Positions 1-11,300 of a stretch of DNA of 64,000 bases are shown one piece after another. The position numbers were made by a program, and so were the translations under genes. The notes below the pieces were generated by a model. It made no database searches, had not been told where the DNA came from, and saw nothing but the letters and a program-made list of their open reading frames with translations. Source of the DNA: Gnetum montanum (taxonomy: Eukaryota; Streptophyta; Gnetopsida; Gnetales; Gnetaceae); assembly GCA_015680685.1 (NCBI GenBank), contig MNCI01008335.1:857925-921924 (forward strand), given 5' to 3'. Each line of letters starts with the position of its first letter. The first letter of the stretch is position 1.

Positions 1-461
1 CATTAGATCTACAAGGATCTTAGTACAACCATATTGCATGATAACTTCCACAGATTTCACCAAAGAAAATCCACAAGTGCGCTTGATGTCACACCCTAAT
101 CATTCCCTCTTGGTCCATCCTTTTTCATTCTGAGTACAATGAACACAAAATTAATTTTAAGTTTTAGAAATTTCAAGAATATCAATGTACCCATGAACAG
201 ACCCTCTTATTTATAGAGTGGATGAGTGGATGTAGTGGGCTCACTGTTTCAAATAATTGGTCACTCATGACTTAATAACATAAAACACACCTCAACCAAC
301 AATCCATATGAGTGTTTTATTCGTAGATGAGATTACTTACAAAAACGTGAAAATACAAAATACACAAAAAGATAAAACAAAAAGTTGAAAAATTAAAAAC
401 TAAAAAACAAAAAGTTGAAAAATTAAAGAAAATGAAAAATATTTATTAATCCTACTTGTCA
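1..461. other. A-rich 3' region of E1, no gene seen
   Basis: No reading frame of interest. Bases 361-430 are A-rich with an imperfect direct repeat of a phrase containing aaaaagttgaaaaatta. A TATTTATAG string near 209-217 would be a TATA-like element on the minus strand but nothing supports a promoter. The stretch just after the gag stop resembles the sequence after the E4 integrase (both contain tcccccataactaa), which supports an internal deletion of pol in E1. Confidence 0.4.
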
Positions 462-2438
462 TTAAAATAGGGGATATCCCCCATAACTAAACGGTTGAGT
501 ATCGCAAGGATTAATAAATGGGACATAAGGATCCTTGCATATTGGAAGTATTGAAATCGGTCCATACTTATCCCCTTGGATTTCACACACTTCATAATAA
601 GCATAGTGGGGCACTTCATACGATGTAGTTCCCGGATAACGAGTTGACCCACTATGATGTTGGTGACCATTAGATGGTATGCAAGGATTAGGATGATGCC
701 TCCCATAGTTGTGTTCATTGGGCCGTATAGTTGTTGGAGTGTAAGTCGGTGGCCCTAATGAAGTTACATGAGGCACTGGGTTCGAAGGTAAGGGTGCACC
801 ACATTGTTGGACTTGTGCTGTGTTGGAAGGTGCAGTGGCCTCGGAATTGTGTTGTCCCTTCCTACGGCCGTGTTTAAAGAAAGGACGCTTTTGATGTTGA
901 GGAGGCTTCTCACTGCTATTAGTAGCAATAGCACAAGTGTTGTTCATGGGTTACGGTGGTACAAACACCTTAGGAATAGTTGGTGGCACTATGGAAGGAG
1001 GGAAAGGATAAGAATGTTGAAAGTTAGGAGGAGTATAAGGTGCACAAGGTGGTGGTTGTGTTGGAGGTATGGGTTGATAGTATTATGAAGAATGGTATTG
1101 TGGTGAGATAGAGTATGGTGGCCCGAATGGAGAAACAAGATGTTGAATGTGATAAGCATTTGAGTTCGGAAAATGTGAAGGGTGCCTCCAGTCTAAGGGT
1201 ATTCTCCCCCACGACTGGGATTGTTGCCACTGTGGTCGAACACAGTATCTCTGTACGAACTCTGGATGTAATGTATTTCCCCAATGCTCCTGTAGATGTA
1301 ACAATATTGGGCATTGGCCCTTGGGGTGATCGTACAGGCATATGTTGCATTCATACGTATGATTGGCAGTTGAGCACTTATTCCCTTTATTCTTCTTTTC
1401 CGAATGTCTACTATTTTTTCTTGCTTCTTGGGTTGTCAAAACTCTATCTCCAATGGTGTTGATATATTCTCCACACTTTTGATTCATCCATTCCAACATT
1501 TTATTGATCTTTGCCTCGGCTTCTTCTAACGATTGTTGTATTGGCAAAGATGATGTTTCCACCTTGAGATTTGTTGCTTTCTCCTTGTTATGATCGTGGA
1601 CCTTTGTTGAGTTAAAATTTTGGTCCCGTTGATGTTTTTCAACACTCTCCCATCTAGCTAATTCTCCTTCTTCTTTTGCTACCTACTTAATAAGCTCTTG
1701 GATTTGATGAGTTCGTAGGTTGTATAGTTGACCTTGGGCATATACTCCTAAGGTCTCTCTTGTTTCATTACGTAGCCCATCAATAATATGATACATTAGC
1801 CTTTCCTCGGAAAACCCATGGCCTGGACAGTTGTTTAACAGTGCATAATACCTTTCTAAGGCCATGTCCAAGGGTTCATGTTTTGCTTGTTTCCATCCTT
1901 GGATTTGTTTCCTCAAGGCTGACACTCGTGCGTAGGTTTGATATTTTTCGTTAAATACTTCTACCATTGTTGACCAGCGTTGTATTGAATTTGGTTTTAA
2001 CGATCTATACCATACTTTAGCTTGGCCAACGAGTGTCATAGGAAAGAGCTTAAGTTTTTGTCAACTGTTATCAATGTTGTTCTAGGTGCAGGCATCGTAG
2101 AAGGCTAGTAAATGTTGGTGCGGATCTAAGTCATAGCCTCCTAAAAATTTGGGAAATTTATTTAAATCGAGCCTGGGTAGTCGGCTCTCTTTACGATGCC
2201 TATGTGAAATTCGAATAGCCTCTTGTATTTGCGTTAAGCTTGTAGTGGCCAGTGGGGGTTCATCGTCATCGGGTAAGTTAGGCTTTCGTGCGTTGGGATG
2301 ACGTTGCTTTTGTTGATGTTTATAAGAAACCCCCGCCTCAGATTATGTACTCCAATCTTCCTCATCATATGGTTCGTTGGTTCTCCAATGAACTTCCTCA
2401 CTAAGTGTGGTGTTATTATTATCTTGTAGGAGAGACAT
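462..2438 (-). pseudogene. E1 gag polyprotein, degraded
   Basis: The frame opens with ATG at 2438, 127 bases after the primer site. It reads through an acidic N-terminal part, a retrotransposon gag domain (about 2040-1683, with WYRSL and ERYYALLNNCPGHGFS) and a coiled segment. A zinc knuckle lies near 1349-1311, with C-x2-C-x3-H-x4-C spacing, one residue shorter than the usual knuckle. A Pro/His/Tyr-rich tail follows to a stop at 462. In-frame stops occur at about 2343 and 2070, near 1683 (TAG for Gln), and there is at least one frameshift after the knuckle. Gag packages element RNA into virus-like particles; this copy cannot make a full protein. Confidence 0.8.
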
Positions 2439-2564
2439 TGTTGTGAAATTGTGTGTGAATTTATGTGTGACTTCTTAATAATTATTTCTTTTTTCTAAGA
2501 GATATATTGTTAAGTTCTTTACAGCGACCTTGTATGATATAACTAATCTAGATAACCAGCACCA

Positions 2565-2582
2565 TCCCCGGCAACGGCGCCA
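2565..2582 (-). promoter_or_regulatory. E1 primer-binding site, Asp-tRNA type
   Basis: On the minus strand the sequence is TGGCGCCGTTGCCGGGGA, one base from the LTR end. This is the classical plant Athila/Tat primer site complementary to the 3' end of tRNA-Asp. It marks the LTR boundary and the strand of E1. Confidence 0.9.
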
Positions 2583-2930
2583 ATGATGAGCAGTGAGATA
2601 CCCCTACACTCAACCATACGAAACGAGCGTAGCACGCGCGATTCGGTCGAACTCCGCAGACGAACTAGTTGTGGCACCTAGACAGTTATCCTTAGGTCGT
2701 AATTCGCTGTCTTCCCACCTGGACTAGTATTATATTTGTCACGTATGGTTTAGTCCAGAGTGAGGTGTATGATGTGTTCCTAATTCTAACGCTACTCCTG
2801 AAGGTAGTGGAAAATAATATTAACTAAGCTAAGCTAGGAGGAAAAGCGTAAGAAAATCTAATCTAGCCTAAGTGCGACAAGCAACTGATTCCTTGATCAA
2901 CCGTACACATCTTGGACTTCGTGCATGACT

Positions 2931-3056
2931 ACCATTGGGATTACCAAGCGTAGATCCTAGGTACGTCACTAGGATTACCAAGCGCAGATCCCAAATACGC
3001 CACTGGGTTACCAAGCACAAATCCTAGCTATGCCACTAGGATACCAAGCAGTCACA
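2931..3056. repeat. Minisatellite inside E1 LTR, ~35-37 bp unit
   Basis: Four imperfect units built on 'ccactgggattaccaagcgc' followed by agatccyaggtacg. The same array is present in the solo LTR at about 52020-52143, so it is an inherited part of this LTR family and not a local slip. Confidence 0.8.
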
Positions 3057-3398
3057 CTTAAATGCTTGTAATCAAGTTGTACTCGTTCCGCGATCTAGGA
3101 GTTTAAGGGTGAGAGAGAGAAAATAGTAAATAACATTAAATAAATAAACAAACAAATAAATAACAAAGTGAATGCTGCAATGATGAAGTAATCTTGATCT
3201 TTATTGCCGATCATGTGCGTGTCTAAGTACGGCACACTCAAATAAAGACACCGTACAATTACATTCATCACACTGCGGGCAGACATAGGAAAAAAATCTA
3301 ACTTTAGAGAGATCAAACTACCAGAGCTTCGCTACTTCTAACTCCTAACTACAAAACAAGGGAGAGCCGCCTCTTATTTATAAATATGGCGGTGCACT

Positions 3399-3470
3399 GC
3401 GATATCGCGGGGGATGCGATATCGCGGCTACTGATACAACAAGGTTGTGATATCACGGCTGCGATATCAC
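3399..3470. repeat. Palindromic GATATC cluster in E1 U3
   Basis: Four GATATC cores at 3401, 3418, 3449 and 3463. Two are embedded in the 10-bp palindrome GCGATATCGC and one in GTGATATCAC. They lie 20-100 bp upstream of the LTR TATA-like element (minus strand), the usual place for U3 enhancer repeats. A regulatory role is inference. Confidence 0.6.
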
Positions 3471-3494
3471 AGCCACCAAATTCATGACTCATCA

Positions 3495-3799
3495 CCAATT
3501 AAATATTTCTTTTTAGGTTGAATAATAAAAAGTTTGATTTTTTTTTTATCTAATGAATCTTGCACAAATATTTTACTATGTCAATTTCTTTTTAAAAGTA
3601 TCTCTTAATTCTTAAATTAATATTGATTGACTTGTTTCAAAGCTAGATCTAGGCATTTTTTATTTCATTTTAATTTTATAGATTGATGCTAGTTTGATTA
3701 TTCTAGAAAGAAAGCCACCTAAGCATTTTCTTCTTTCAACTACTTTCTTTTGAGGGAGCTTCGGGTGCTAACTCTTGCTCCCTAGGAGTGGGTGTTACA
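3495..3799 (+). repeat. E2 5' LTR, right-hand 305 bp only
   Basis: Closely matches 23125-23430, the right end of the E2 3' LTR, ending in the same GGGTGTTACA. Its left side is cut by E1 at 3494/3495; the remainder should lie left of the window beyond E1. Confidence 0.9.
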
Positions 3800-4073
3800 T
3801 TTTGGTATCAAAACGCTAGGTTTGGCTTTCTTTTACATTCCTTGAAAACTCTTATGAAGCCTAAATTTGTGCATTACTTGATGTGGTGTTGGTCTATCTT
3901 TCATATGCTACAACAAATGTTCCAACATGATTGTAATATCAAGCATCAGTCCAAGAAACGATAAGTATCATTCATTTTCAGTCTGTTACCATTCTTTGAC
4001 AGTGGATCAACAAATTCATTTATATCAAATTCTTTGATTAAAAGATTAGGGAGTAAAATTCATCTCTTACCAT
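3800..4073 (+). other. E2 primer-site region and leader, no gag seen
   Basis: Directly after the LTR comes tttTGGTATCAAAACGC, a degenerate match to the Met-tRNA primer site (TGGTATCAGAGC). The following 260 bp carry no recognisable gag before the protease, so gag has been deleted. Confidence 0.55.
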
Positions 4074-4295
4074 ATGACAAAAGTGGAATTAGCTTTAGGT
4101 GATCATAAAGCCTTAAAATGTTTTGTGCCTAGTTGTGAAATAAGAATCATGAATCAACCTTATGTTATGAACTTCCTTGTTATGAATTTGGGATCATATG
4201 ATGTGGTTTTGGGTATGGATTGGTTGGTGAAAAACAAGGCAAAAATTGATTGTGAACAAAACTACATAGAAATTAACAATGGAGAAATAAACTAG
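4074..4295 (+). pseudogene. E2 retropepsin (protease) fragment
   Basis: A 73-codon frame ending in TAG. Its second half has the gypsy protease signature leading into VVLGMDWL (about 4200-4225), the conserved region following the second beta-hairpin. The N-terminal D-S/T-G active-site loop is not present in this frame. The protease cleaves Gag-Pol in intact elements. Confidence 0.7.
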
Positions 4296-4349
4296 AATAT
4301 TTTCTATCATCCTTGGGATTGCTCAAGAAACATTATTTCTGCAAAACAA

Positions 4350-4590
4350 ATGGTGCAAGAGATTAAAACTACAAAAGCAACAATTTTGGTCAAGTTGTAT
4401 ATAGCTAATAGTGATAATGATTATCAACAGGAGAGGACACCACTAGACTATGTAGTTGTTAATGAATTCAAAGATGTGTTTACTAATGAGTTACTGGGAA
4501 TGCCACCAAAAAGAAAGGTAGAGTTTAGGATTAAAATTCTTTTAGGGAGTGCTCAAAGGCACCATATAGAATGTCACTAGCTAAGATTTC
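4350..4590 (+). pseudogene. E2 reverse transcriptase, N-terminal fragment
   Basis: The frame ends in EFKDVFTNELLGMPPKRKVE followed by FRIKILLGSA, the conserved link between protease and RT in chromoviruses (normally V-x-F-x-I-x-L-x-PG). The RT palm with the catalytic aspartates is not found downstream. Confidence 0.65.
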
Positions 4591-6650
4591 AGATCCAGTG
4601 AATTGAGGACGTTTGAAGATGAGAAATTGATGGATCGTCAATACAATGTTGACTCTGCCTATGAGGGAAGGAATGGCCTTGGAGGAAGAAATTAGAGTGA
4701 AGGGAAAGAGAAACAAAGAGATTTGGATGGTGATACTTGGGGTCATTTTGCATGCAGTTTTTATGATCAGCATATCAAACATATATAGGCAATTTTGCTT
4801 TATAGGCTCTCATACGGGTTTCTATATCCCTCTAGAACTTTTTTTGAATTTACTTTTTTAGGTTTATCTAGAATCTTCCAGATTCCATTTTACAACATAA
4901 AACTAACATTGCAAAAAATAACTTAAACTATTACAAGGGACATGTTAATTAAAAATAACCAAAGGGACTTTTCAAAGGACAAAGCTTTGGCTTTATTTTA
5001 TTGCCTTGTCAAACCTGTACTCGCTTGGGAAAGGGAATGCCTTGATCATCTTTGAGAAGGAAGATGGATGTTTAAGATGTCTTCATCATATAGGATATGT
5101 TGTGTCACTCTGAGGGCATCCCAAAGCATCAATACGAGGATTGAGTGCTATGTGACAGCCTTCCTACATAAACACTATAGAAAAAAAATTGGCAATACTC
5201 TTCCTCATGCACTTGAGGAACACACAACGAAGATCACATAGCATCTCCTCATAGCAGTGAAGATTAAGGTGGCCATGATGTGTTTGGTTGTACTAGAAAG
5301 TAATCTATTAGACCTTGATTCACATTTCCTCTATAGGTTTTGGATTGTTAGTATGGCAATTCAACTTTAAGTTTGAGTTTTTTTTTTATCTGTAATACAA
5401 CAGATAGATAAAATATGAGAAATTCACTATCCGTTGAAGAACAACAAGTTGTATGTTAATTCATCAAGTGCATTTGTTCATATGTAAAAGGGAAATAATT
5501 ATTTGCTAGTCATAGAGATTTAAAACAATTTATTTATGGCATTAAATATAATGGGTATGATTCTCCAAATGAATGGATGTGTGTTTTGGATGAATAAGAA
5601 CACTTGGACATCAAGTTGATAAGGTTTATATACAAAGAAATATTTCTAATGAGAGATATATAAGACAACATTGATATAGAAGTAGAATCTGTTACAGGTA
5701 AACACAAGGAATAATAGATTGAGTAGAAGCTTTATGTGTCTAAGTAATAGAAACATAAGTAGGAATCCATCCGTAAGTGTACGGCTAAGTGAATAATTAT
5801 TCTATAGTCTAAAAATAAGATATTTGTACTATAGTCAATTTTTTGTATTGTTAGAATTATTATATTCATGCATCCAAGTATTTTTGGTTAAAAGATCCTA
5901 AAGGGTTTATATTAACAATTAAAACTTTAGCATGGTGTTAGAATAGATTTCTAGAAATATAGGAGATGATCAAAAGAAAAAAAAGGAAGAAGAAGAGTTG
6001 TTAGAGAAAGTAATGAATACTCGTAAATGGAAGAATTTTAAAATTGATACAAGCAATGCATCAAAAGTTGAGAAATTTGAACACATGGATAGTAGTTTCA
6101 TCTGCAGAAAGAAGGGGCACAAGTACCAAGATTGTTAGTTCAACCCAAAGAACCCAAGGGTAGTAAAGGCACAATAATGGATAATATAGAAAAAGATGAG
6201 CAACAAAGGAAATAAAAAATTGAGCGAATATGTGAGGAATGATATGATAAACAAGTTAGAAGATGATTATACAATTACAATAAGCAATGTCTTTTCTTTG
6301 TTTAGTGACCATGGGAAAAGAATGAGCCGTATAGATTGAGTGATTGGCTTTTAATGTACAAGGCATATTACAAAAAATAAAGAAGTCTTTAAACCAATCA
6401 GTTCGTTTGTTATTGGTGGAGCTACAACTATCACATGAGACATATGTTGATATAAAGGATTTTGTGAAGTTGATGTAGAAATTAACAAAGTCTTGGTTAA
6501 GATGAGATATTTGTACTGCACACTTAAGATAAACTGGCAATTCTATCTATAGCCAAATTAGTAGAGTTTGGTAAATGGGTGTTGTTTCTAGAAAGAAAAG
6601 GGTATGTCTACAAGTGATGCCTTGATGGCTTAGTAAGGTGGTGTGTTCCT
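4591..6650. other. Degraded interior of E2, no intact gene
   Basis: About 2 kb where RT and RNase H are expected but cannot be read. Near 6085-6140 a plus-strand frame reads FICRKKGHKYQDC, which resembles a copia-type gag zinc knuckle lacking its first cysteine. Near 6405-6430 a frame contains GGATTIT, possibly a decayed protease loop. These hint at a third, very old element inserted here, but evidence is weak. Confidence 0.35.
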
Positions 6651-6654
6651 GACG

Positions 6655-7386
6655 AAAGAAAAGGCTGAACATCAAGTACCAGCAGGTCTTACAACCGCAC
6701 TATATTCCAAAATGGAAATGGGATGAGATTGAAATAGATTTTATTGTTGGGTTACCTAAGTTCTTGGAGGATATGATTCCATAATGGTCATAGTTTATAG
6801 GCTAACAAAGTCATCACACTTCATTAAAGTGAAATTAGATTATGATGCTAGAAAGATTGCAAAAATTTATATTCAGGAAATAGTTAGATGGCATGGCATA
6901 CCTAAGAAAATCATATCAGATAGGAATTCAAAGTTTACATCTCATTTTTGGCAAGCTATCTAGCAAGCTCTTGGAACAAAACTAAATTTCAGCACAACCT
7001 ATCATCCACAAACTGATGGTCAGGCTAAAAGAACAAATTAGGTGTGGAAGATCTTTTAAGAACCAGTGTATTGGATCATCATAAAACTTGGAATAAGGTA
7101 TTGCCCTTAGTAGAATTTTCCTACAATAATAGCTACCAAAGCAATATTGAAATGACACCTTATGAAGCCTTGTATGGTAGAAAAGATAGAGTTCCTAACT
7201 CTTGGGATCAGCCTAAGGAAAATTTGATTTTTTGGGCCTAAGATGATTTTGGATTTGCAGATAAAGGTGAATCAAATTAAAGAGAGACTAAAGCAAGCAC
7301 AAGATAGACAAAAGAGTTATGTAGATAATAGGAAGGACCTAGAATTTTCTATTGGAGATAAAGTAATCCTAAAATTCCAACCCTTT
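6655..7386 (+). pseudogene. E2 integrase, N-terminal and catalytic part, split by E3
   Basis: Starts with KAEHQVPAGL, the phrase between the zinc-binding domain and catalytic core of chromovirus integrases. The core follows: GYDSIMVIVYRLTKSSHF, SDRNSKFTSHFW (second catalytic-Asp region) and YHPQTDGQAKRTN with Lys-Arg where the family usually has Ser-Glu. A frame at 7044-7241 carries VEFSYNNSYQSNIEMTPYEA and LYGRK. At least five in-frame stops. E3 cuts the frame at 7386; the C-terminal part resumes at 20677. Confidence 0.85.
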
Positions 7387-8278
7387 TGATGAAGTGCTAG
7401 ACGGTCGATGCATTTACTAGGTCACGTATATGGGACCCCGTTGACACGGCCTCGTCGACGCATCCTTCCATGCGTCGACGTGGCCTCGTATACGCGGCAC
7501 CTGTTTCGGCCTATAAATAAGTGGGCTCCCACCACACCTAGGTACCTTTTTGTCAGTTGTAGTGAAGCTCTTGTAGTTTGTTTCCGCGAGAGTTAAAATA
7601 TTTTCCAAGTGCCTATAGTAGGTGTAAGAAAGGTGTCCAGCTCTTTATTCGAGCGTTGATGTACCTAAGCCCATTGGCATGAATGGCAATAAAGATGAGC
7701 TTTTCAAGCATTCCTTGTAGCAATTGGACTTAGCCATTTCTATGCATTTATAGTTTAATATTTATATTCTTTAATCATTTATTGAGTTTATGTTATTATT
7801 ATTTTAATCGCTCTTACTCTCTTATAGTTCGCAGAAACCATAAGTACGACCATCTTGAACGTGAAACCCAACACTTGGCAACCCAGCGATGCTTAACGTG
7901 TGGTAACCTAGTAGTGGTTAGGGGATGCTTAGGACATGCACAGAAGATGGGGATCGGATACTTATGCTAGGAAAAGCTAGGACATATATTAGGATAATTG
8001 TAGATTACATAATATTTCATTCCTTACCTTCCATTCCGAGAATTAGACGCTAGAAGATAAAGTAAAAAGCCATAAAAATCAGTTGCCTCAATCTCACTTA
8101 ATCATCGCAATCAAAACATCACAAGTGAGTTTGGGAAGACAACAACTGTTCTAACAAGGGTTTTGCTGGTTAAGGTTTGGCATATGCTAAGTGCTTACAG
8201 TCTACGGAATTCGACCGAGTTGCATGTGAACGCCCCTGATTCGCATGGTTGGGCGTAGGGATACCTAGCCGCTCATCA
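7387..8278 (+). repeat. E3 5' LTR
   Basis: TGATGAAG at the left, CTCATCA at the right. U3 carries GC-rich repeats of 'gtcgacgcatccttccatgcgtcgac'-like sequence (cut here into phrases GTCGACGCATCC and ATGCGTCGACGTGG), followed by TATA (CCTATAAATAAG, 7510-7521). An AATAAA at 7687-7692 is a likely polyadenylation signal. Confidence 0.93.
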
Positions 8279-8279
8279 T

Positions 8280-8297
8280 TGACGCCATTGCCGGGGA
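8280..8297 (+). promoter_or_regulatory. E3 primer-binding site, Asp-tRNA type
   Basis: TGACGCCATTGCCGGGGA, two mismatches to the Asp-tRNA site TGGCGCCGTTGCCGGGGA, one base after the LTR end. Confidence 0.88.
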
Positions 8298-8442
8298 TTG
8301 TTAGTCTTACATGCGCCATTTAACCTTAGCAAAATTATCATTCACATTGTTGGAACGAACCCAAGATAGTGAAATTTGCGCACGCTAGGAAAACTAAGTA
8401 AAAAGTAAGGTACACCAAATAGTGGATTATCTAACATCCAAC

Positions 8443-10960
8443 ATGTCTTCTTCTCACAGGCGAGATGAATCCAACCCACTGGTGCCGCAAGAATGTTGGG
8501 TGGTCTATACGCATCCTAATGAATAAGTCCCTGACTTCACCTTCATCCTACATCAGGATGAACATTCATGATGGTGGGACATGGAAGACAACATCATATT
8601 ACCGCCTGACTGATCGACTCCTGGAATGCTGTTTCACAATCTTGCTAGATTAGGTATCTAGGACCATGATGTGGAGTACATCATGGAGGACCATGACTAC
8701 TGAGACTATCATCCCACTGAGGCCCAATGGGCACGAGACCAGCAGCAAGCAGAACAATATGAACACATGAAGGGAAAACAGTTCAGTAATCCTCTATTCT
8801 TGCAAGGGCTGCAAGATGATGGGGAACCTATCTTTCATGACTCCCATTTAGCTAAACTTCCTCTGGGGCATCAGATCATCCAGTCCATTATCCAGAATAA
8901 GCCACCAAGTGACCAAGATCCCCAAGGGGATGGAGGATCACGTAGGAGGAGTCATGGCTCAAGCAAGGATGGGCAGGAAGATCGAGGCCGCCATCAAAGT
9001 AGAGGGGCAGATCAACACTGGAGTGGTGGCAACTCCTCTCCTTCTTCTCCATCCTCTTGCTCCCCTCTACCTTCACCTAGTTTAGACTCTGATCATAACT
9101 ATGGTAGAAAGGAGCGAGGTGATGGTGGTCGTAAGCATCAAAGGAACCGACATGAGGAAGCACATGACTAATCGTGCAAGGCTCACCATCATGAAAAGAG
9201 GGGTAGCCGAAATCATCATAGACATCATGGGCCTCAATAGGACTATGACTCAAATGAGCCATTGCTGGCTACTCGAAGCATGCTCCATATCGTCGAGGTA
9301 GTTCAAATACCTAGCAAGCATGTGAAAGATAGTAGGATCAAACGCATTAACATGAACATCCCCAGAATTGAAGGGAAATACAATTGTGATCCAAAAACCC
9401 ACCTGCAGGCGTTCCATGATGCTTGCACCCTGTAGAATATTGATAATGATTGGTAGAAGCTTAAACTATTCCCTCGCACACTCATCCAAGAAGAAAAATG
9501 TTGGTATCGGTCTTTAGAATCGGAATCAATCAAAAGATGGAGTACGATGCTTGAGATTTTCAATGATAAGTATCAAACCTACTTCAAGGTGGCAAATCTG
9601 AGATGTCAAATCCAAGGTTGAAAGCAAGGGAATCATGAACCCTTGGATGCAGCAATGAGCAGCTACTATTCATTGTTACATCGATGCCCTGGTTATGGCT
9701 ACTCTCAGCGGGCACAGCTTCACCATATCATTGATGTTCTCTGCTTTGAAACTAGAAAGAGCCTTGGCATGTACGCCCAAGGACGATTATCCGAACTAAG
9801 GGTCCATCAATTGCAGCACCTCATTGAGCAAGTGGCCAAAGAAGAGGGGAAACTTAGAAAGAAGGAGAGTGCAAAGGAGTTTAATCGGGATCCCTCCATC
9901 AAAAAGAGGGAGGTCCGATTTTGTGAAGAGGAGGAAGAATCACCTCTGGATGCAGTGGTAAACCAAAAAACCTTACCCCTGCAAAAATTTTCCTTTGAAA
10001 TATCAGCAAAGGTTGACAAGATGTGGGACTCTCTGGACGAAAGATTTTAGAGTGTTCTGAAAATTGTAAAGGAGTCCAGAGAGCAAGGTAATGATTGTGA
10101 TCGGCGTAGGAAGAAGGAAGCTGAACGTGTCCATCATAAGGGTAAGGGCAAAGTTGCTGTAGCAGAATAGGTTGCAGACTCTGATACGGAGGAAGACGAT
10201 GAATGTGGCATATGCCAATACAAACATCCTAAGGGATGTTGTCCTATGGTGTCACATCTTCAAGAGTCTGGGGTGTATGCATTGAATCCTCGCTTGGAAA
10301 AGAGGCAAACACCCTGAAGGTTGCCTTACCCACAAGGCAACTCAAGGCAGTTCCACCAGCAGTAAGGGTATTATCCCAGTGGAGCGCCATTGCAACCTTA
10401 TGAGCACTTCCAGTAGTGGCAGCACCCACAAGCGTGGGGAATGCCACCTCCAAGGTAGCAATACCCTTACCAATAGCTAGATCCCTATGGGTACTACGTT
10501 CAGCAACCGGTCTCTCTGCGGGACTCTTCCAGTCACGCAACCTTTCAAAATTACTACCACCCCCAGAATATTTTCGACCTCAGGCTTCATCACCCAGGGG
10601 GAAAAGCCCACATTTCTACTATCCTCCATCACCTTCTCCTGTTGTTCCTTCTCCACAACATCCCACTCAGCTACCACCTACTCCACCCCATGTAGGGGGA
10701 ATTCCACCATAGCCACAGCAACGCAATGCTACGAGGGCTGTCAACCTAGAACTAGCTCCTCAACCGAGTGGATTGGAAGCCAAGCCACAGAAACGTCTAT
10801 TCTTCCAGCCCAATAACGTAAGCACACCCTCACACACACCTATGGCTAGTGCCTCTGAACCTCAAACTGCCTCCACCATTCCACCCTTCAAGCAACCTTC
10901 AAACCAAATTCCCTCCAAGGTACAAATAGTCATGCTCACACATGAAGTGACCAACTAGAT
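8443..10960 (+). pseudogene. E3 gag polyprotein, degraded
   Basis: ATG at 8443 opens a frame with SSSHRRDESNPL and an early TAA near 8524. It continues with the same layout as E4 gag: acidic N-terminus, Ser/Arg/Asp/Gly-rich linker (8900-9170) and retrotransposon gag domain (about 9340-9830, WYRSLESESIKRWSTM, AQLHHIIDVL). A charged helix follows, then a zinc knuckle CGICQYKHPKGCC (about 10204-10242) with the short C-x2-C-x3-H-x4-C spacing. After the knuckle a Pro/Gln/Tyr-rich tail extends towards the protease. Several stops and one frameshift near 9170-9300. Confidence 0.85.
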
Positions 10961-11019
10961 AAAGGTAGGTCATCTTCCTCAAAAATTGACTAATTCGGGG
11001 AGTCCCCTCATCTATCTTT

Positions 11020-11300
11020 AGGTGGCAAGAAATGAGCCATGTAAACCTCTTCTGGATTCAGGGTCAGTGTCAATTTGATTTCACATGACATGTACAAGAA
11101 CTGGAACCTACCCTTGTTAAAGAAGAGCAACATTCAGCTTGAGCTGGCAAACTAATCCATCACTGTTCCCTTGGAATTGGTGGAAGACATTGTGACCACC
11201 GTTTGTGGGTGGTCTTATCCTACTGATTTCCTTGTCAACCGTGTGGAGAATTGCAAGGGGAACTTTTCTATCATAATGGGAAGAGCTTAGCTAAGCACGG
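11020..11300 (+). pseudogene. E3 retropepsin, degraded
   Basis: The D-S-G active-site loop is encoded at 11055-11063 within KPLLDSGSVS. Downstream in the same region are ELVEDIVTTVCGWSYPTDFL and FSIIMGRA, the second half of an Athila protease, followed by a TAG where a Trp codon (the usual GRAWL) is expected. An in-frame TGA lies soon after the active site. Confidence 0.75.

Larger units (their letters stand above)
1..3494 (-). mobile_element. E1: Athila-like Ty3/gypsy element, 5' LTR plus gag only, runs off left edge
   Basis: Read on the minus strand the order is LTR (3494-2584), an Asp-tRNA-type primer site (2582-2565), then a gag frame (2438-462). Zinc-knuckle and capsid-type sequence match the gags of E3 and E4 in this window. 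In E3 the protease begins about 800 bp after the knuckle; here the frame stops at 462 and turns into A-rich sequence with no protease or RT. E1 therefore looks like a gag-only, non-autonomous derivative, although pol further left cannot be excluded. Its right end (CTCATCA at 3494) abuts the broken 5' LTR of E2, so it inserted into E2. The 3' LTR is outside the window, so its target duplication cannot be checked. Confidence 0.8.
2584..3494 (-). repeat. E1 5' LTR
   Basis: Bounded by TGATGAG at the left and CTCATCA at the right, a perfect 7-bp inverted end. A minus-strand TATA-like string (TATTTATAAATAAG) lies near 3373-3387. The U5 side (left) starts with the GATACCCCTACACTCAACC block also found at the U5 ends of the solo LTR, E4 and E3. 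The first ~20 bases right of the LTR are E2 LTR sequence, confirming nesting. Confidence 0.9.

Noticed and set aside
2931-3056. CRISPR-like spaced repeats
   Set aside because: The units are contiguous, imperfect LTR minisatellites in a plant element, shared with the solo LTR; no leader or cas genes.
4646-4861. 71-codon frame in E2 interior
   Set aside because: No domain, and it lies in decayed RT territory with no match to RT motifs.
10416-10816. Pro/Ser/Thr-rich frames between E3 gag and protease as separate genes
   Set aside because: They are alternative phases of the Pro/Gln-rich gag tail; the E1 and E4 gags have the same tail.
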